Assembly: GCA_946965045.2 (NCBI GenBank)
Contig: OX337232.1
Span: 3,100,001 to 3,164,000, forward strand
DNA from: Epithemia pelagica
Taxonomy: Eukaryota > Bacillariophyta > Bacillariophyceae > Surirellales > Surirellaceae
Length of the DNA stretch: 64,000 bases
Direction of reading: 5' to 3'
Under the pieces are notes generated by a model. The model was not told the origin of the DNA, did not search any database, and saw nothing but the letters and a program-made list of their open reading frames with translations. Made by a program: the position numbers and the translations under genes. Every line of letters begins with the position of its first letter. Positions within the stretch are counted from its first letter, which is position 1. Shown in pieces: positions 31,206 to 42,582 of this stretch.

Positions 31206-32305
31206 GATGGAGACGAGTAGAGCCAACTCGAGGTTGAGTGTGCAGCATGGTTGACATGAGAAAGCGTCCCAAGTACCGAAGGAAAGTCCAGCGGAAAATG
31301 TAACCTATCTTTCTTCTTTCTTGGTTTGTAGCTCGTGTCTGTTCGCGGTCGTTTCTTGCTTTGCTTCCGTCGTGGTTGGTCGCATCCCATTCCCATCCAT
31401 CATTGCTCTAAAGAGAACAATGCGCAAGAGGAGAATGCGCTTTGCTCTCTTCCCCCATGGATGGAGATGGACGGCGTGCGCGGCACACTGAAACATTGTG
31501 AGGAGCCGTATGGTAGTGTAGACTCAGTGACGTACGCGGGCAGGATGTCCCTGCCAGATTCTTGGACTGTTGTCGCGCGCCGGCATGCCTCCTTCGGCAT
31601 TGGTCCCCAAACTCCACTCTCGCGAAAAAACACAACCGCAACGGCAGATCCCGTCGTACGGGAACCCTGTACTCTTCGAGGGAGTGTCGTCGGAGTGAGC
31701 GACCGACGGACGCTCCCTTCTGGACCAATGCACACTTCCGTTGTGGAACCCGTTGCGTCGTAGCAGGCGCTGGACTTGTTTCCACAACGGAAAGGAGTGT
31801 GGAAGGAATGAAGGAGGAGGAACGATGATGTGTAGTACACATTGATAGTTGAGACACTCTATACCCTCTCTTACAACAACAGCAAGCCAGCAAGCAAGCA
31901 AGTATAGGTACTTACTTCACCTTTTTGTATGAACTGGAATCAACGTAACTCTTAATTTTTGATGCGCAGCGACAGCGGTGGGAACATTATTATTTGTGGA
32001 TTCATCGATATCCACATACATATACACATTGGGCTCGTCAGTTCCACAAACTTTTTGGAACGCTTGTTCTTGTTTTGAGAGTACCTCTATAGGTGGGTGT
32101 TTGGTTTGGTTGTGCCTGTCCTTTTGTTTGGTGATTCGATTGTTTGGTTGAATGACGACGACGACAACAACAACAACCGTTACAACCACCCCATTACTGA
32201 TCATTGTCTCTTTGTTGCGGCACGCTGTTGATTTTACAGGAAAACCGGTCGAACCTTGGGTGCCAAAACAAAACCTGGTGTCTCCTAGAATACGTCATTC
32301 TCATC

Positions 32306-35300
32306 ATGACGGCCGATACGGCATCCACAACGCCCATCGACAATAGCAACACGAACCACAAGCCATCCATGGTGGTGACGACGACATCTCCGGCCGACTC
32401 TAGCAATGCCAAGCCAGGATTTTCCGAAGGTTCGCAGTCCTCGTCTCCACCATCGGGTGCTGCACCCATGATGGTGGCTGCGGCTGCTTCTGCTTCCAAT
32501 GGCGGCTCGTCGTCTCCGACCAATGGACCGGACATGATGGGAAGTGTCGAAGCGGCAGCCGCCATGGCCGCCGCAGCCGCCTTGTCGCCCATTCAAAATT
32601 CGGCTCCACCCACCTTGACGACGACGACAAGCTCGACACCTCCTCCGGCCCCTGTGCTTTCGGCTTCGTCTCCGACCGTCACCAACAATAATAATAATAA
32701 CAACAACAACAACATGAATGGCAATTCGGCGCCCCCTCCTCCTCCGCCGCAGTCGTCGTCTCGAAGAACGTCCTCGAGCAATAGCAGTGTGGGAAGTCAT
32801 TCGAGAGGAAGAAGAGGACGATCCGGTCGTCGCCGAAGTTACAGCGATGTTCCCAAAACGATTCAAGGTGTCCCCAGTCAACCACCGCCGTCATCTGGTG
32901 CTCCGTTGCCACCACCACCACCTCCTCATGTCATGGTACCACCCCCACCGCCCTATGGAGGATATCCACCGGCCAGTCCCTACAACAATGGCGCTCCTCC
33001 CATGAATGGCAACCCGCTCAGTCCGCAACAACAACAGCAACACCAACAGTTCCTCATGATGCAACAGCAACAGCAGCAGCATGCTCATTTGGTCCCTCAT
33101 CCGGATCAAGCCTTTTCCTATGGTCGCGGTCGTGCCTGGTCCGGCGATGCCGCCATGTATGGATTGCCTCCGGCAGCGCCTCCTCCTCCACCCAACGTTG
33201 TCACGGGCTATTCCAGTGGTGGCGAAGGCCGTCCCTTGATGGTCGGTGGTGGTCCGTCCTCGTCCTTTGATGTCACCAACAATATGAGTTTGGGCGCTCC
33301 TCCTCCTCGTCACAATGGTGGTCATCGTCGGACCGATTCCAATGGTTCGGTCGGCAGTGTCTTGAGCAACATGGGTGGGAGTATTGCCGGATACGGTTCC
33401 ATTTCGGGCGGTGCTCCTCCGTCGCCGCGTCCCACATCCGCTTCGCCGCGAGCGGCCGGTGCCGACTTTTCGCCCCGTCATGAAATTCTCAACATGATGC
33501 GTCCCGAATCGCCACGAACGACCATTGGCACTTCGACGGTGCCTCAAAGTCCTCGTCCGGCCGGTGGTGGTGGATATGCCCAAGCTTCTCCGCGTGCGGC
33601 GGGCATGTACAATCGTCAATCGACGCCACCCGTGCAAGGAGGAGGCAGTTCCTACCAATCGCCCTATTCCCCAGCGCATGCCGCCGCCCTGGCGGCGGCA
33701 CAGGCCGCGTCGGGTATGGACGGCAGTCTCCTGGTCGGCCCGTCTCCGACCAACAGTTATCAACGCGGAACGAGTGCTGGCGGTGGCGGTGAAGCCGTCT
33801 TTGTGGCGCGTAGTTCGGGAGGGAGCAAAGCTCCGCCCGGGAGTGGCGAATCCACCCATCGTCGTCATATGCGACAACAATCGGCCCAAATGTACATGGA
33901 ACAAGTCAAGGGATCGCCGCAACCACTCATGTGTCGCGATTTGATTTTCTTGTTGCTCTTTGCCTTTCATTTGACCGGGATGGTCTATTTGAGTAACACG
34001 TATTCCAAAGAAGCACTCTTTCCCACAGCAGTGAGCAATGACACGGTGTGGTATCCCGAGGATGCGGCCGCACCCGTGAACCAGGACGTGGTCCATGCCA
34101 GCAGCAATTTGACCAGCATTGGTAGTAATCTCACCAGCATTGGTAGTAATCTCACCGTGTCGGACGCCATGGTGGGCAATGGAACAGCCAATGATTGGAC
34201 GACCGAGGAGGAAGATTTGGATTCCCCCGTGACGATCAATTACCCCCACTTGTTGTTGGTGGCAATTTGTTGTGGTGTCTTTGCCATGGGTATTTCGACT
34301 ACCTTGTTGAGTGTCATGACCTACTTTGCTCGTCGGTTTATCCAAGTGGCCTTGGTGGTGATTATCGCCCTGAGTTTTGTGTGGGGCACGGTGGGCATTG
34401 GTGTGTCGCCCAAAAACGTTGTACCCATTACCGGTATCATTGCCTTGGCCTTGTCGGTCGCCTATGCCATTTTGGTGTGGGAACGAATTCCCTTTGCCGC
34501 CTCCAATCTCGTCACGGCCCTGTCGGCGATTCGGGCCTTTCCGGGAACCTTGGTGGTGGCACTCTTTTTCCAAGCCTTGGGGTGTGGATGGTGCATTTAT
34601 TATTCGGTGATTGTCATTGGAGTGTACAATAGCATTCAGGATGGACGCATTGTCTTGTCGGAACGCATGGCAATGGTTGCCTATATTCTGCTGGGAATTT
34701 CCTTTTATTGGACCTACCAAGTGTTGTTGGTACGTTCCTGTGACCTTTCGAAACACTTGTTTCCGAAATGAAGGGAGCTTATACTCATTTATTTGTTTAT
34801 TTCGTGTTGTCGATATAGAATGCGGTTCAAGTGGCAACCGCGGGTGTGATTGGCAGTTGGTGGTATCAACCGGAAGGCGAGCACACAGTGAAGCGGTCCT
34901 CATTCAAAACCCTCTTTTATTCCATGGGTTCTGTTTGCTTTGGTAGTCTCCTCGTGGGCCCCGTCCTCGTCATTCGTCAATTGGCCGTCCTCTTTCGTCC
35001 CTCCAGTGAAGCTTCGTTACTCTGCTTGCACGAATGTCTCCAGTGCTTCCGAACTTGCATCACGACCTGTGTCGATGAGCTTGCCGCTCGATTCAATCCA
35101 TGGGCCTTTACCTACGTCGGTCTGTACGGTTACGGATTTGTCGATGCCGGACAGTTGGCGACAGAAGTGTTTGAGAAGCGGGGATGGACCACGATTGTTT
35201 CGGATGATTTGGTACGCAACCTACTCCTCATGACCTCCTTGGTGGTGGGTGGTGTGACAGGTTGCTTTGGCTACATTTTGGCCGGTTTGGAACGTTTGGA

Positions 35301-35634
35301 TGTTACGACAGACGATGAAACTGGCTTGGTGGCCTTTGTGGCTGGACTCATTATTGGATGGGTCATTACCAGCATTTTGTTTGGTGCCATTAGTAGTTCG
35401 GTGCATGCCGTGATTGTGTGCTTTGCCACCAGTCCGGTGGACTTTGAAGAGAATCACCCAGAACTCAGTCACAATATGCGTGCGGCATGGAGAGAAGTGT
35501 GGCCGGGAGCCCTGGACATTGTGGACATGCACTTGGCCATGGCACAACAACAGCAGCAACAACAGCAACATGGTGCCGCCATGATGAGTTTTTCACCCGG
35601 AAGTGTGGATCCTTCCATGACACCCTTGCTTTAA
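32306..35634 (+). CDS. SLC44/CTL choline-transporter-like protein (two exons)
   Basis: Exons are 32306-34729 and 34819-35634, joined by an 89-nt phase-0 intron (gtacgt...atatag). The protein is about 1079 aa. The first ~540 residues are disordered, rich in Pro, Ser, Gly, Asn and Gln. The membrane part starts at DLIFLLLFAFHLTGM and has about ten helices. Exon 2 carries the family-typical segment WYQPEG, SFKTLFYSMGSVCFGSLL, FNPWAFTYVGLYGYGF, and the late GCFGYILA and FVAGLIIGWVITSILFG helices. These match the CTL/SLC44 family, which moves choline or acts in phospholipid supply at the plasma membrane or mitochondria. The ATG at 32306 is chosen. The open frame before it lacks an ATG and may be UTR. 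A NLTSIGS tandem (about residues 597-610) is a short coding repeat in the first extracellular loop. Confidence 0.9.
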
Positions 35635-37523
35635 AAGGAGTACAAAACTATCTATTATTTACGCAATTGCTATACGAACAACGAAAGAAAGAACAGAACC
35701 CATCAGAAACAATAAGAAACCAGAGGAAGGAGCTTGCTGCTTGTGAGCCCAAGCTGACCGCCTTTGGATCAAGTCACAGCCAGGTGTTATCTGAATGGAG
35801 AAGAAGCGGTGCTGTGCACTTTTATACTATTTGTGTGTGTGAAGAATTTCATGTCTTGTGTATCTTTTACCAGATACCTCATAATTGATTAATGACGACT
35901 TTAACAAGGACTTGGCAGAACTGTGGGGTAGTGTATTGTAGATGTCGGGATGTTGGTACCCAGAACGCATCTGCTGGTATTCTATATTGGCGTCGTAGAT
36001 TTCTTGTCTGCTCTCGAACAAGTCAAACATTTATGATCTTTAGATTCTGCAGTGCACAAGGATGAGCCGAATCTCGTCAAACACTTGATTGTGATTGGCT
36101 TCTAATTCTAGTTGGACGAGGTTTACTAGAAGATATAATTGTAATTGGTAATACCAGATATCAATGACAATGCAGAGATGAACGCGGATCGAACAAAGAA
36201 AGCGTTGTATGATATTGGCGAGGTTGGATCCAGTACGCGTCTCGGGTTGCTACAAGTTGTGTTCTTCGTACCGCTGTTGTGGACGGTATCCACTGCGACT
36301 TGAAGAACAGAAATATTGGGCATGCAACGGCGACACACAAAATGTGCGTTTGGTCCTAACGAGTGCGAGGCGGGATGACAGGTGATGGTAAGGTGATCTT
36401 TTAGTGCGATTCCTTCTTTTTCCCATGAACGTCGAATCATCCTGCCCGCTGGTGCTGACAAACAAGGCTTCGAAAATAATTTTGCATGGCTTCGACTGCA
36501 TGCATGTTGCTCGAGACCAGGTGCATGGTACTCGAACAGCAAGCATGCAGTCGAGGTCATTCAGAAATAGTGAGTCAGTATTGGAACAAAAGGAACTTGA
36601 GGGTCATGTTGCCAGCAGCCACAAAAATAAACGCATTCATGTCGTCTTTTGTGGGCGCAAAAAGTAGTGGAGGACGGTAGACATCAATGGTATTGTCCTC
36701 TGGTCATGTTCAAACGATATCTATCTTAGAGCGCACCTCATGAAAAAGATGAGAGCAGGAGGAGGAGGCGAACCACACTGAAACGGCATGGAACCATTCG
36801 GCGTGGTCTCGTGTTGTCCTCATGGTGAGACCCTCCTTCAGAGGAAGAAAACGAGGTGTGCGTAGGAAAGATTGGATTGTGGGCTTTCTTTTCGATACAA
36901 ACTAGCTTTTCTTCTCATGTTCTGGACTCATTGGTTCTTCCCAAACAATAACCTCTCTGTTCTCTAGGTGTGCGTAGAAGGTGAACGTGTAGAGTCATTT
37001 CCCTCCTGTGCCATGCCATGGGTAAAGCTGCTCACAATCACTCATTTTCGTTGGTGGAATAATGCGCATTGCGGTGATCCCGCCACCAATATCCTTCTCA
37101 TTGGTCTGAAAGACAGCAGAAGCATACAGAGTCATTTCCCTCCTAGACCATGGATGCAGTTGCACAAGGACTCCCATGGTTTCGGGATGCGCGTTCTGAA
37201 CAATGTGCTGATCCCGCGGGACCTCCGTCCCGAATAGCCCGAACTCTGATGCATTTGAGGTATTACAACCTATCCTTCCAGTATTTTGTGCATGGTTCTT
37301 GTTCATTTCATTTGCTCTCGTAACATCAGTTTAACGGTAATTTGAGCATCGATTGCCTCTCGGCGAGCGGTTTCGGCAAAAAAATCGACGGACATTCGCT
37401 GCATCCACTCAACCAACGCGTAAGAACGTGGCCAACCAGACGACCACACACCACACACCCTATTGTTGTTGATATTGTTGTTGCTGCTGTTTCTGTGCAC
37501 AATCTGATGCACAATCTGATAAG
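35635..37523. other. Gene-poor region before the NTPase-nuclease gene
   Basis: About 1.9 kb with no confident gene. It contains a strong hairpin (36491-36552) and a 17-bp direct repeat (AGAGTCATTTCCCTCCT near 36990 and 37129). A minus-strand frame at 37303-37569 includes an amphipathic-helix-like stretch (SYALVEWMQRMSVDFFAE) that may be part of an unrecognised gene. Confidence 0.4.
36491..36552. repeat. Imperfect inverted repeat, ~24-nt arms
   Basis: The arm TCGACTGCATGCATGTTGCT... at 36491-36514 is mirrored at about 36530-36552 (CTCGAACAGCAAGCATGCAG...), with a loop of about 15 nt and a few mismatches. Transcribed, it would fold into a stem-loop. The function is unknown. Confidence 0.7.
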
Positions 37524-39065
37524 ATGGAATTGATAAATACCTTCCAAGATTCTGAAGGAAGTGTTGCACCTGTCGGAGCTACCTATCGAAGTGACGGAAT
37601 CGATCTTAATAGGGCTCATCTCACGCGGCAAAATGCAGTTTCTAGCATCATACGATTGACACGGAGTAACCAATATCTGGTTCTAGGTTCTCCTCCTGCG
37701 ATGGGAAAGACGTCTTTGCTTCAGCTCGTCAAGAAAGAGTTGCGGGGACAAGCTAATGGGATAAAGGTGTTACACCGGGTCTTAAATGTTATCACTAAAG
37801 TGGCGGATGTCATAAAGCGAATGGAGGAACTCGGCGTCACGGAGGGAGACGACAGCAGCGGCAGCGACGGTGAACAAGAAAGCAAAAGCCGAAAATATGA
37901 AGAGGTATGGTTTCTTTTAGATGATGCTCAGAATTGGTATGGACAGGAGTATTGGGGGTTTTGGCAGTTACTTGTGAAAGCCTTGCCGGTGACTTGCAAG
38001 ACAACGTTTTACGTTGTTATCGCTGCAACTTATGATCTATCCACCCATACAAGTCCTGTTCAATTTTCGGTTTTGCCGCATTTTCCGCATACGCCCATCG
38101 AAGAAGATGAGCTCAATCAGCTCTATCGGATGCATATTACAGATCCTGCAATGCATAATTGGGAAATGTTCGTGGGTAACATCAAAATGCTAAGTAAGCT
38201 CTCGGGGGCAGAGAACTCATATCATATCGGCACGGTTATGCAAGCAATACGTCTCTTACAGGACTGGATGAAGGAGACGGGTGTCGACAACAAAGACGAA
38301 GCTGCTGCGGTAACCAAGCTTCGATCGTCTGATTACACTCAGTTGCTGAAGAGATGTTATGAGCTCCCAGAGAATCTTCCAGAAACCGGTCGCCTTCGTA
38401 TTGTGGATGCCATCCTGACGCCAGATAGAAACTCAACGGGGCGTGGAGTAGTCGATAACGCGTTGGTTCCGTATACCCGAGCCGGAATCCTTGGACGGGA
38501 TGGGAATTTCAGTTGCCAAGCTGCATTTTGGTTCTACAACTTCAGATGTTTTCCTTTACGAGCATTGACTGTACCAAACAGCCTTGATGACTTGATCACT
38601 AAGTCCGTTCAGATGCTGTCAGCTTCCCGTTTGCGCAACAGTCTTCAGGACGATTTTCCAAAGGAGGCAGCTTTTCAACATTTTTTCAACGAAACAATGT
38701 CAATGAACTTAACAAACTCAAACTATCTCATTCCGGAGCTTAATACGGTTGCTACCGGAGAGAACGGAGAAGAAATCAGTGGAGAACTTGACTTCTTTGT
38801 CAATGGGGAATTGCAGTGGTGTGTAGAACTCTTACGGAATGGTGACAAAATCGGCGAGCACTTGGCGCGGTTCAAACCTGGCACTGGCAAGTATAGAAAT
38901 GTACAGGCGAAGGAGTATATAGTTGTGGATTGCCGCCCTCCAAAGCGGGGAAGAGGAGCCCAAATTGCGACGGACCGATGCAATCTATACTTTGAAGAGA
39001 ACTTTACAAAATGCCGTGTACAAATGCGCACCAATCCTGAGATAATCATTTCCCTTCAATCATGA
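37524..39065 (+). CDS. Crinkler/CR-type P-loop NTPase with C-terminal PD-(D/E)XK nuclease-like domain
   Basis: A 513-aa protein without an intron. The Walker A motif is GSPPAMGKTS (residues 55-64). Walker B is VWFLLDDAQNW (about 128-138, with DD at 133-134). A central helical region follows. The C-terminal segment from about residue 419 reads GELDFFVNGELQWCVELLRN, GDKIGEHLARF and EYIVVDC. This is the pattern of the restriction-endonuclease-fold domain of Crinkler-RHS-type (CR) proteins, with candidate metal residues Asp423 and Glu435. In oomycetes and fungi such proteins are effectors, and they also occur in free-living eukaryotes, where conflict or transposon-derived roles have been proposed. 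No signal peptide or LFLAK-type N-terminal domain is seen here. It lies in a gene-poor stretch, compatible with acquisition. Whether the nuclease is active is unknown. Confidence 0.75.
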   Translation: MELINTFQDSEGSVAPVGATYRSDGIDLNRAHLTRQNAVSSIIRLTRSNQYLVLGSPPAMGKTSLLQLVKKELRGQANGIKVLHRVLNVITKVADVIKRMEELGVTEGDDSSGSDGEQESKSRKYEEVWFLLDDAQNWYGQEYWGFWQLLVKALPVTCKTTFYVVIAATYDLSTHTSPVQFSVLPHFPHTPIEEDELNQLYRMHITDPAMHNWEMFVGNIKMLSKLSGAENSYHIGTVMQAIRLLQDWMKETGVDNKDEAAAVTKLRSSDYTQLLKRCYELPENLPETGRLRIVDAILTPDRNSTGRGVVDNALVPYTRAGILGRDGNFSCQAAFWFYNFRCFPLRALTVPNSLDDLITKSVQMLSASRLRNSLQDDFPKEAAFQHFFNETMSMNLTNSNYLIPELNTVATGENGEEISGELDFFVNGELQWCVELLRNGDKIGEHLARFKPGTGKYRNVQAKEYIVVDCRPPKRGRGAQIATDRCNLYFEENFTKCRVQMRTNPEIIISLQS

Positions 39066-40014
39066 CTAATCGAACTATGCCAGCCAAGTACGACGACATC
39101 AAAAACGTCAAAGAGTCCCTCCAAGAAGCCCAACGCATGAAAACAGTTCATGCGGCACTGTTGCTAGCTACGAGCTCCGCGGCACTGAAAATGTCGTCTC
39201 GGTAGCCCGTGCTTCGCGCTTTTGATTCTCGATGAGACTCCCGGCCCAACGATATTATCCACATGCCGACTCACTCGTGAGCTTGTGTTGGCCGAAATCA
39301 ACAAGATGCTCACCACCACCATGGGGAGGGGGCACTAGCATAACAACCAACCCGCCTCCTCTATGCATATGAACAGGTACTAATAGAGAGTGTCTAGTTA
39401 GCTTATGTGTCGTAGGCTATCGTTCATCCATCCTCGCTCATCTATCCTTGTTCATCCGTCCTCGCTCATCCATCCTTGTTCATCCTCGTTCTCCATCCCC
39501 CATGTCTAGCAAGAGCGTCAAAGTTCGAAAAGGCGCTCTTGTTAGCGTTGCACCCAGCGAGAAGGGATCCAACGGGGGCTTATTGAGTAAGGTGTTGTTG
39601 CGGAATCAGATTGTTGTCGTTGTCAAAAGAGGAAGTTGATTGTCGCGTTTGTCGACCTAATAGACGATTCGTCACGCGTCAGTCGTCAATGACTGATGGG
39701 TACAACCATACAAAGGTGATGCCCTCTTGAAAAAATTGTGTGCGTGATGATAGAGAGCAAAAGAAAAGCTCGGCATGAGCGTGCTGCATGCTTGCTAAGA
39801 TGTCAATAAATATCTATGTCCTTCACGCGCGGGTCAATGCCCATGCGCTGTCAAAGACACTTGTGATAAGCGTAAATCGATGTCCAAATTGCTTGTATCC
39901 AAAAAGAAAGAAACTCACCGATTTGGAAAAATTATTTGAAAGAAACTCACGTTTTTGCCCACGATAATATATTAGCAGCAATTCCCTCAAGCATGAAGGG
40001 AGCTAATTCCCAGC
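39066..40014. other. Intergenic between the NTPase-nuclease gene and tRNA-Ala
   Basis: A 47-codon frame overlaps the preceding stop (ATGA at 39062) and reads KYDDIKNVKESLQEAQRM before low-value sequence. It is not called. A CATCC-type tandem array lies at 39422-39495. Confidence 0.4.
39422..39495 (+). repeat. TCATCCATCCTCGC / TCATCTATCCTTGT tandem array
   Basis: About five degenerate units of roughly 14 bp alternate between a CTCGC and a CTTGT ending. Confidence 0.8.
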
Positions 40015-40087
40015 GGGGGTCTAGCTCAGTTGGTAGAGCGTGTGCTTAGCATGCACAAGGTCTTGGGTTCGATTCCCAAGTCCTCCA
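40015..40087 (+). tRNA. tRNA-Ala (anticodon AGC)
   Basis: A 73-nt cloverleaf without intron. The D arm is GCTC-AGTTGGTA-GAGC (A box). The anticodon stem is TGTGC/GCACA with loop TTAGCAT, giving anticodon AGC. The T arm is TTGGG-TTCGATT-CCCAA (B box). The acceptor pairs GGGGGTC with GTCCTCC, with one G-T pair and one T-T mismatch, and discriminator A. The CCA is not encoded, as expected for a nuclear gene. Confidence 0.96.
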
Positions 40088-40320
40088 CTTTTTCGATCGG
40101 CGTTAGGCTCCAGCACACAGCACGCCGCTCAATTTTTTACTTTTTACATGTCCCTGTGTCGTCCTTCGGTGGTGTTGTCTCCTGAACTGAGGAGCTACTG
40201 CTACTTTCTCGTGAGCATACTCTCTCGTGAACATATGGACTTTAGTGCAGTGGATGGGCAAGTTGAGAAAGTACGACCATTTAACGTCCCACTAATCATT
40301 ACACAACATACGTGTCAAAC

Positions 40321-41842
40321 TTAGTCGACCACTTGAAATTCTCCCAGCCACTTTCGAACCAATTCATACGTCAGAAACATGAGGGCCGAGTTTGGGACGA
40401 CCTTGAGTAGGTGGACGCCCATACCGGAATACAATTTTTGTCGGCCTTCTTCTCTGGCAATGGTGAAAATGGTTTGCCACATGCCCTTGTATCGAAAGAC
40501 ACCCAGTTTGGCTTGTTCCCTCAACCGCGTCCGGGCCACTTCATGGGGATAGGTTGCGATACTGGCCACCATTTTGGAGGCCGCGGCAGAGAGGAAGAGA
40601 CTCAACTCGGACAAGTGGTCCGTGGGTGGCAGTCCCTGGAGTTCTCGTTGTCGATTGTGTCGAATCAAGAGACGCTTTTTCCATTGTTCGTACATGAGGA
40701 ATTGGACCGCACCTTCGGTGCATCCCCAATAACTGGCTGCGACTCCCTTGTAAAAGCCGGCCAAACCCTCTTCGCGAAAAATAGTACGAATCGCATCCAA
40801 GTAGCCTGTATACATGATTTGTCCGGCGGCCGAATCGGCCAAGAGTTGCATCCGAGTTCGAACCATCCAAATGGGATTGGTAATGGTATTGCCGATAATA
40901 CCGGCAATAAAGCCCGAGAACAAGGCATTGGGCGGTGAGCCTTCTTCGACGTACGGGGCCAATGCCTTTTTACTGCGTTGGTAGGCATAAAAATAGGCGG
41001 ATCGGGAGGGTATAATGCCCACCAAGGTGGCAGGAAGACCTCGCCAAAAGCCAGGAATGCCATCCATGTGGATAATTTCCTTGGCCACTGCCATGACACG
41101 GTTGTTACTGCGACCATCTCCGAGAATTTGATTTGACGATTGCAACTGTGTCTTGATGACTTCCAATGGATTGGTAATAGTCGATGCAATCGATCCGGCC
41201 AAACCGCCCGACAAAATGCTATGGTTCGACAAGACGAAAAGTAATTTTCAAAACAGAATAAAAACAACAAGACAAATAGATGGAACACGATTTTCTGAGC
41301 CAAAACAAGAGAACGTGATGGCAAAACATTCATGATACATACTTGAAGGCTTCCATTTGACGTGCCGTCATGGTTTTCTTCTCGGCCGATCGAGCACCCC
41401 CTCTGCCAAGTGAGTAGTGCAAGGCAGAGGATGAAGTTGGTCCATCCACTGTTGTTGCCGTATCTGTCATTGGTATGGAAGATATTCTTCCCACAAAGAG
41501 GACTTGTCGTTTATGTTTCTGTGGATTGGTGGACACGGTCGACGACGACGACGCCGTGGTGGGCCACCGTCGTCTGTGCCACTCCTGGCTCCACAGTGTC
41601 AATTGATGATCGACACGTTGACCCACTGCGACCGCCACTTGACTGGCCAAGGTGGCCCTGCTGGTCGTTGCTGCTGCTGTGGTCGTTGTCGTTGTGGACA
41701 GTCCAGTCGAGGCTCCCGCCACCACGCCAACTCCTCGGGACGACAGGACGTCCATCCGCAGATCGAATAGGACCAGGATGATCCAAGAGACAAACCATTG
41801 GGCTGGCACCAATCGCTCCTGCCGGTGATTTCGCATCGACAT
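40321..41842 (-). CDS. Mitochondrial carrier, SLC25A33/A36 (pyrimidine nucleotide) type, two exons
   Basis: Exons are 41842-41343 and 41218-40321, with a 124-nt GT-AG intron (gtatgt...ccatag) splitting an Asn codon. The protein is 465 aa. Three carrier repeats are visible: NPLEVIKTQLQ, NPIWMVRTRMQ and YPHEVARTRLRE, each at the end of an odd-numbered helix. The second-repeat P-I-W variant and ASYWGCTEGAVQFLMYEQ are typical of the SLC25A33/36 and yeast Rim2 group, which exchanges pyrimidine nucleotides across the inner mitochondrial membrane. Unusually, about 160 residues precede the first repeat, including a hydrophobic FVSWIILVLFDL and a Thr-rich stretch. Later ATGs within exon 1 could give a shorter protein. 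Substrate specificity is inferred from family resemblance. Confidence 0.87.
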
Positions 41843-42582
41843 GATCCACTCGTTGCGTTCTGTTTGATATTTTGTCTTACAGAGCCCTTTGAAGTTGACA
41901 CTGGCTGGTGCTGTGTCTTTCTTGGCGTGATGGATGGAGAACAGCCGGTCTCTTTTGGTCCATGTGATGATGGATGGATGGAGCCAACGAGATTCCCAAA
42001 GAGATTCTTGTGAGTGGCTCTGGAAACTCGGAACTGCTTTCCGGAATCCGGACATACACACGGACATTTCTCGATTCTCAATGGAGATTTTTTCGTTCGC
42101 CAACGGTCCACAGTCCACACGCGACTGCCATGTCCCATGCAGGACGTTGCCATTGCCGTTACACGGGGCTATACTGGAAAAACGGCTGGAGTTTCGATAC
42201 AAGACGTACACGGAAGCATAACTGTCTCGACGGCCACGCCTCGCACACGCAAACCCTCTATGTGGTCGGACCGTCCGTGGTACGTGGTCGGAGCTGGCAA
42301 GTCGTCTCGCACTGGTCTTATTGGGCGAGACGCAAGAGGGTCATTTCACACGCCTGGCCAGCAGCTAAAAACTTCGCTTATGGAGAAGCGGTCGAGGATG
42401 CAGCCCTCATTTTTCCCGCCAAACAGCGAATCCAAAAAAGGTGATGTGCACAATTTTGAATTTGAGTGCCACCCACATCAACCGTCACAACATTCAGTGT
42501 TTGTCCTCGCTGTCTCGGCTTTCTGGCAAGATTCACAAAAAAAGCATTCGACGACCACCATCCATCCTCCATTATCATCACC
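41843..42582. other. Divergent intergenic region
   Basis: Lies between the carrier gene (-) and ERR-KFVKR copy C (+). Several overlapping open frames exist on both strands, but none has recognisable content. Confidence 0.4.

Larger units (their letters stand above)
30835..32305. other. Intergenic with short repeats, upstream of the SLC44 gene
   Basis: Contains the CTCTACTCTAGTAG repeats (30967-30998) and a pair of 25-bp direct repeats (31126-31205). Overlapping antisense frames near 31400-31900 show no conserved content. A TTTTACAG at about 32232-32240 could be the acceptor of a 5'-UTR intron of the transporter. Confidence 0.4.

Noticed and set aside
31400-31901. Several 100-160 codon frames on both strands
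   Set aside because: Overlapping frames in a GC-richer patch with no domain, no start context and random-looking composition.
32285-34903. Long antisense frames opposite the SLC44 gene
   Set aside because: They arise from codon bias and low-complexity sequence of the sense gene.
39062-39205. 47-codon frame overlapping the NTPase-nuclease stop
   Set aside because: Too short, with no conserved content. The overlap is likely chance.
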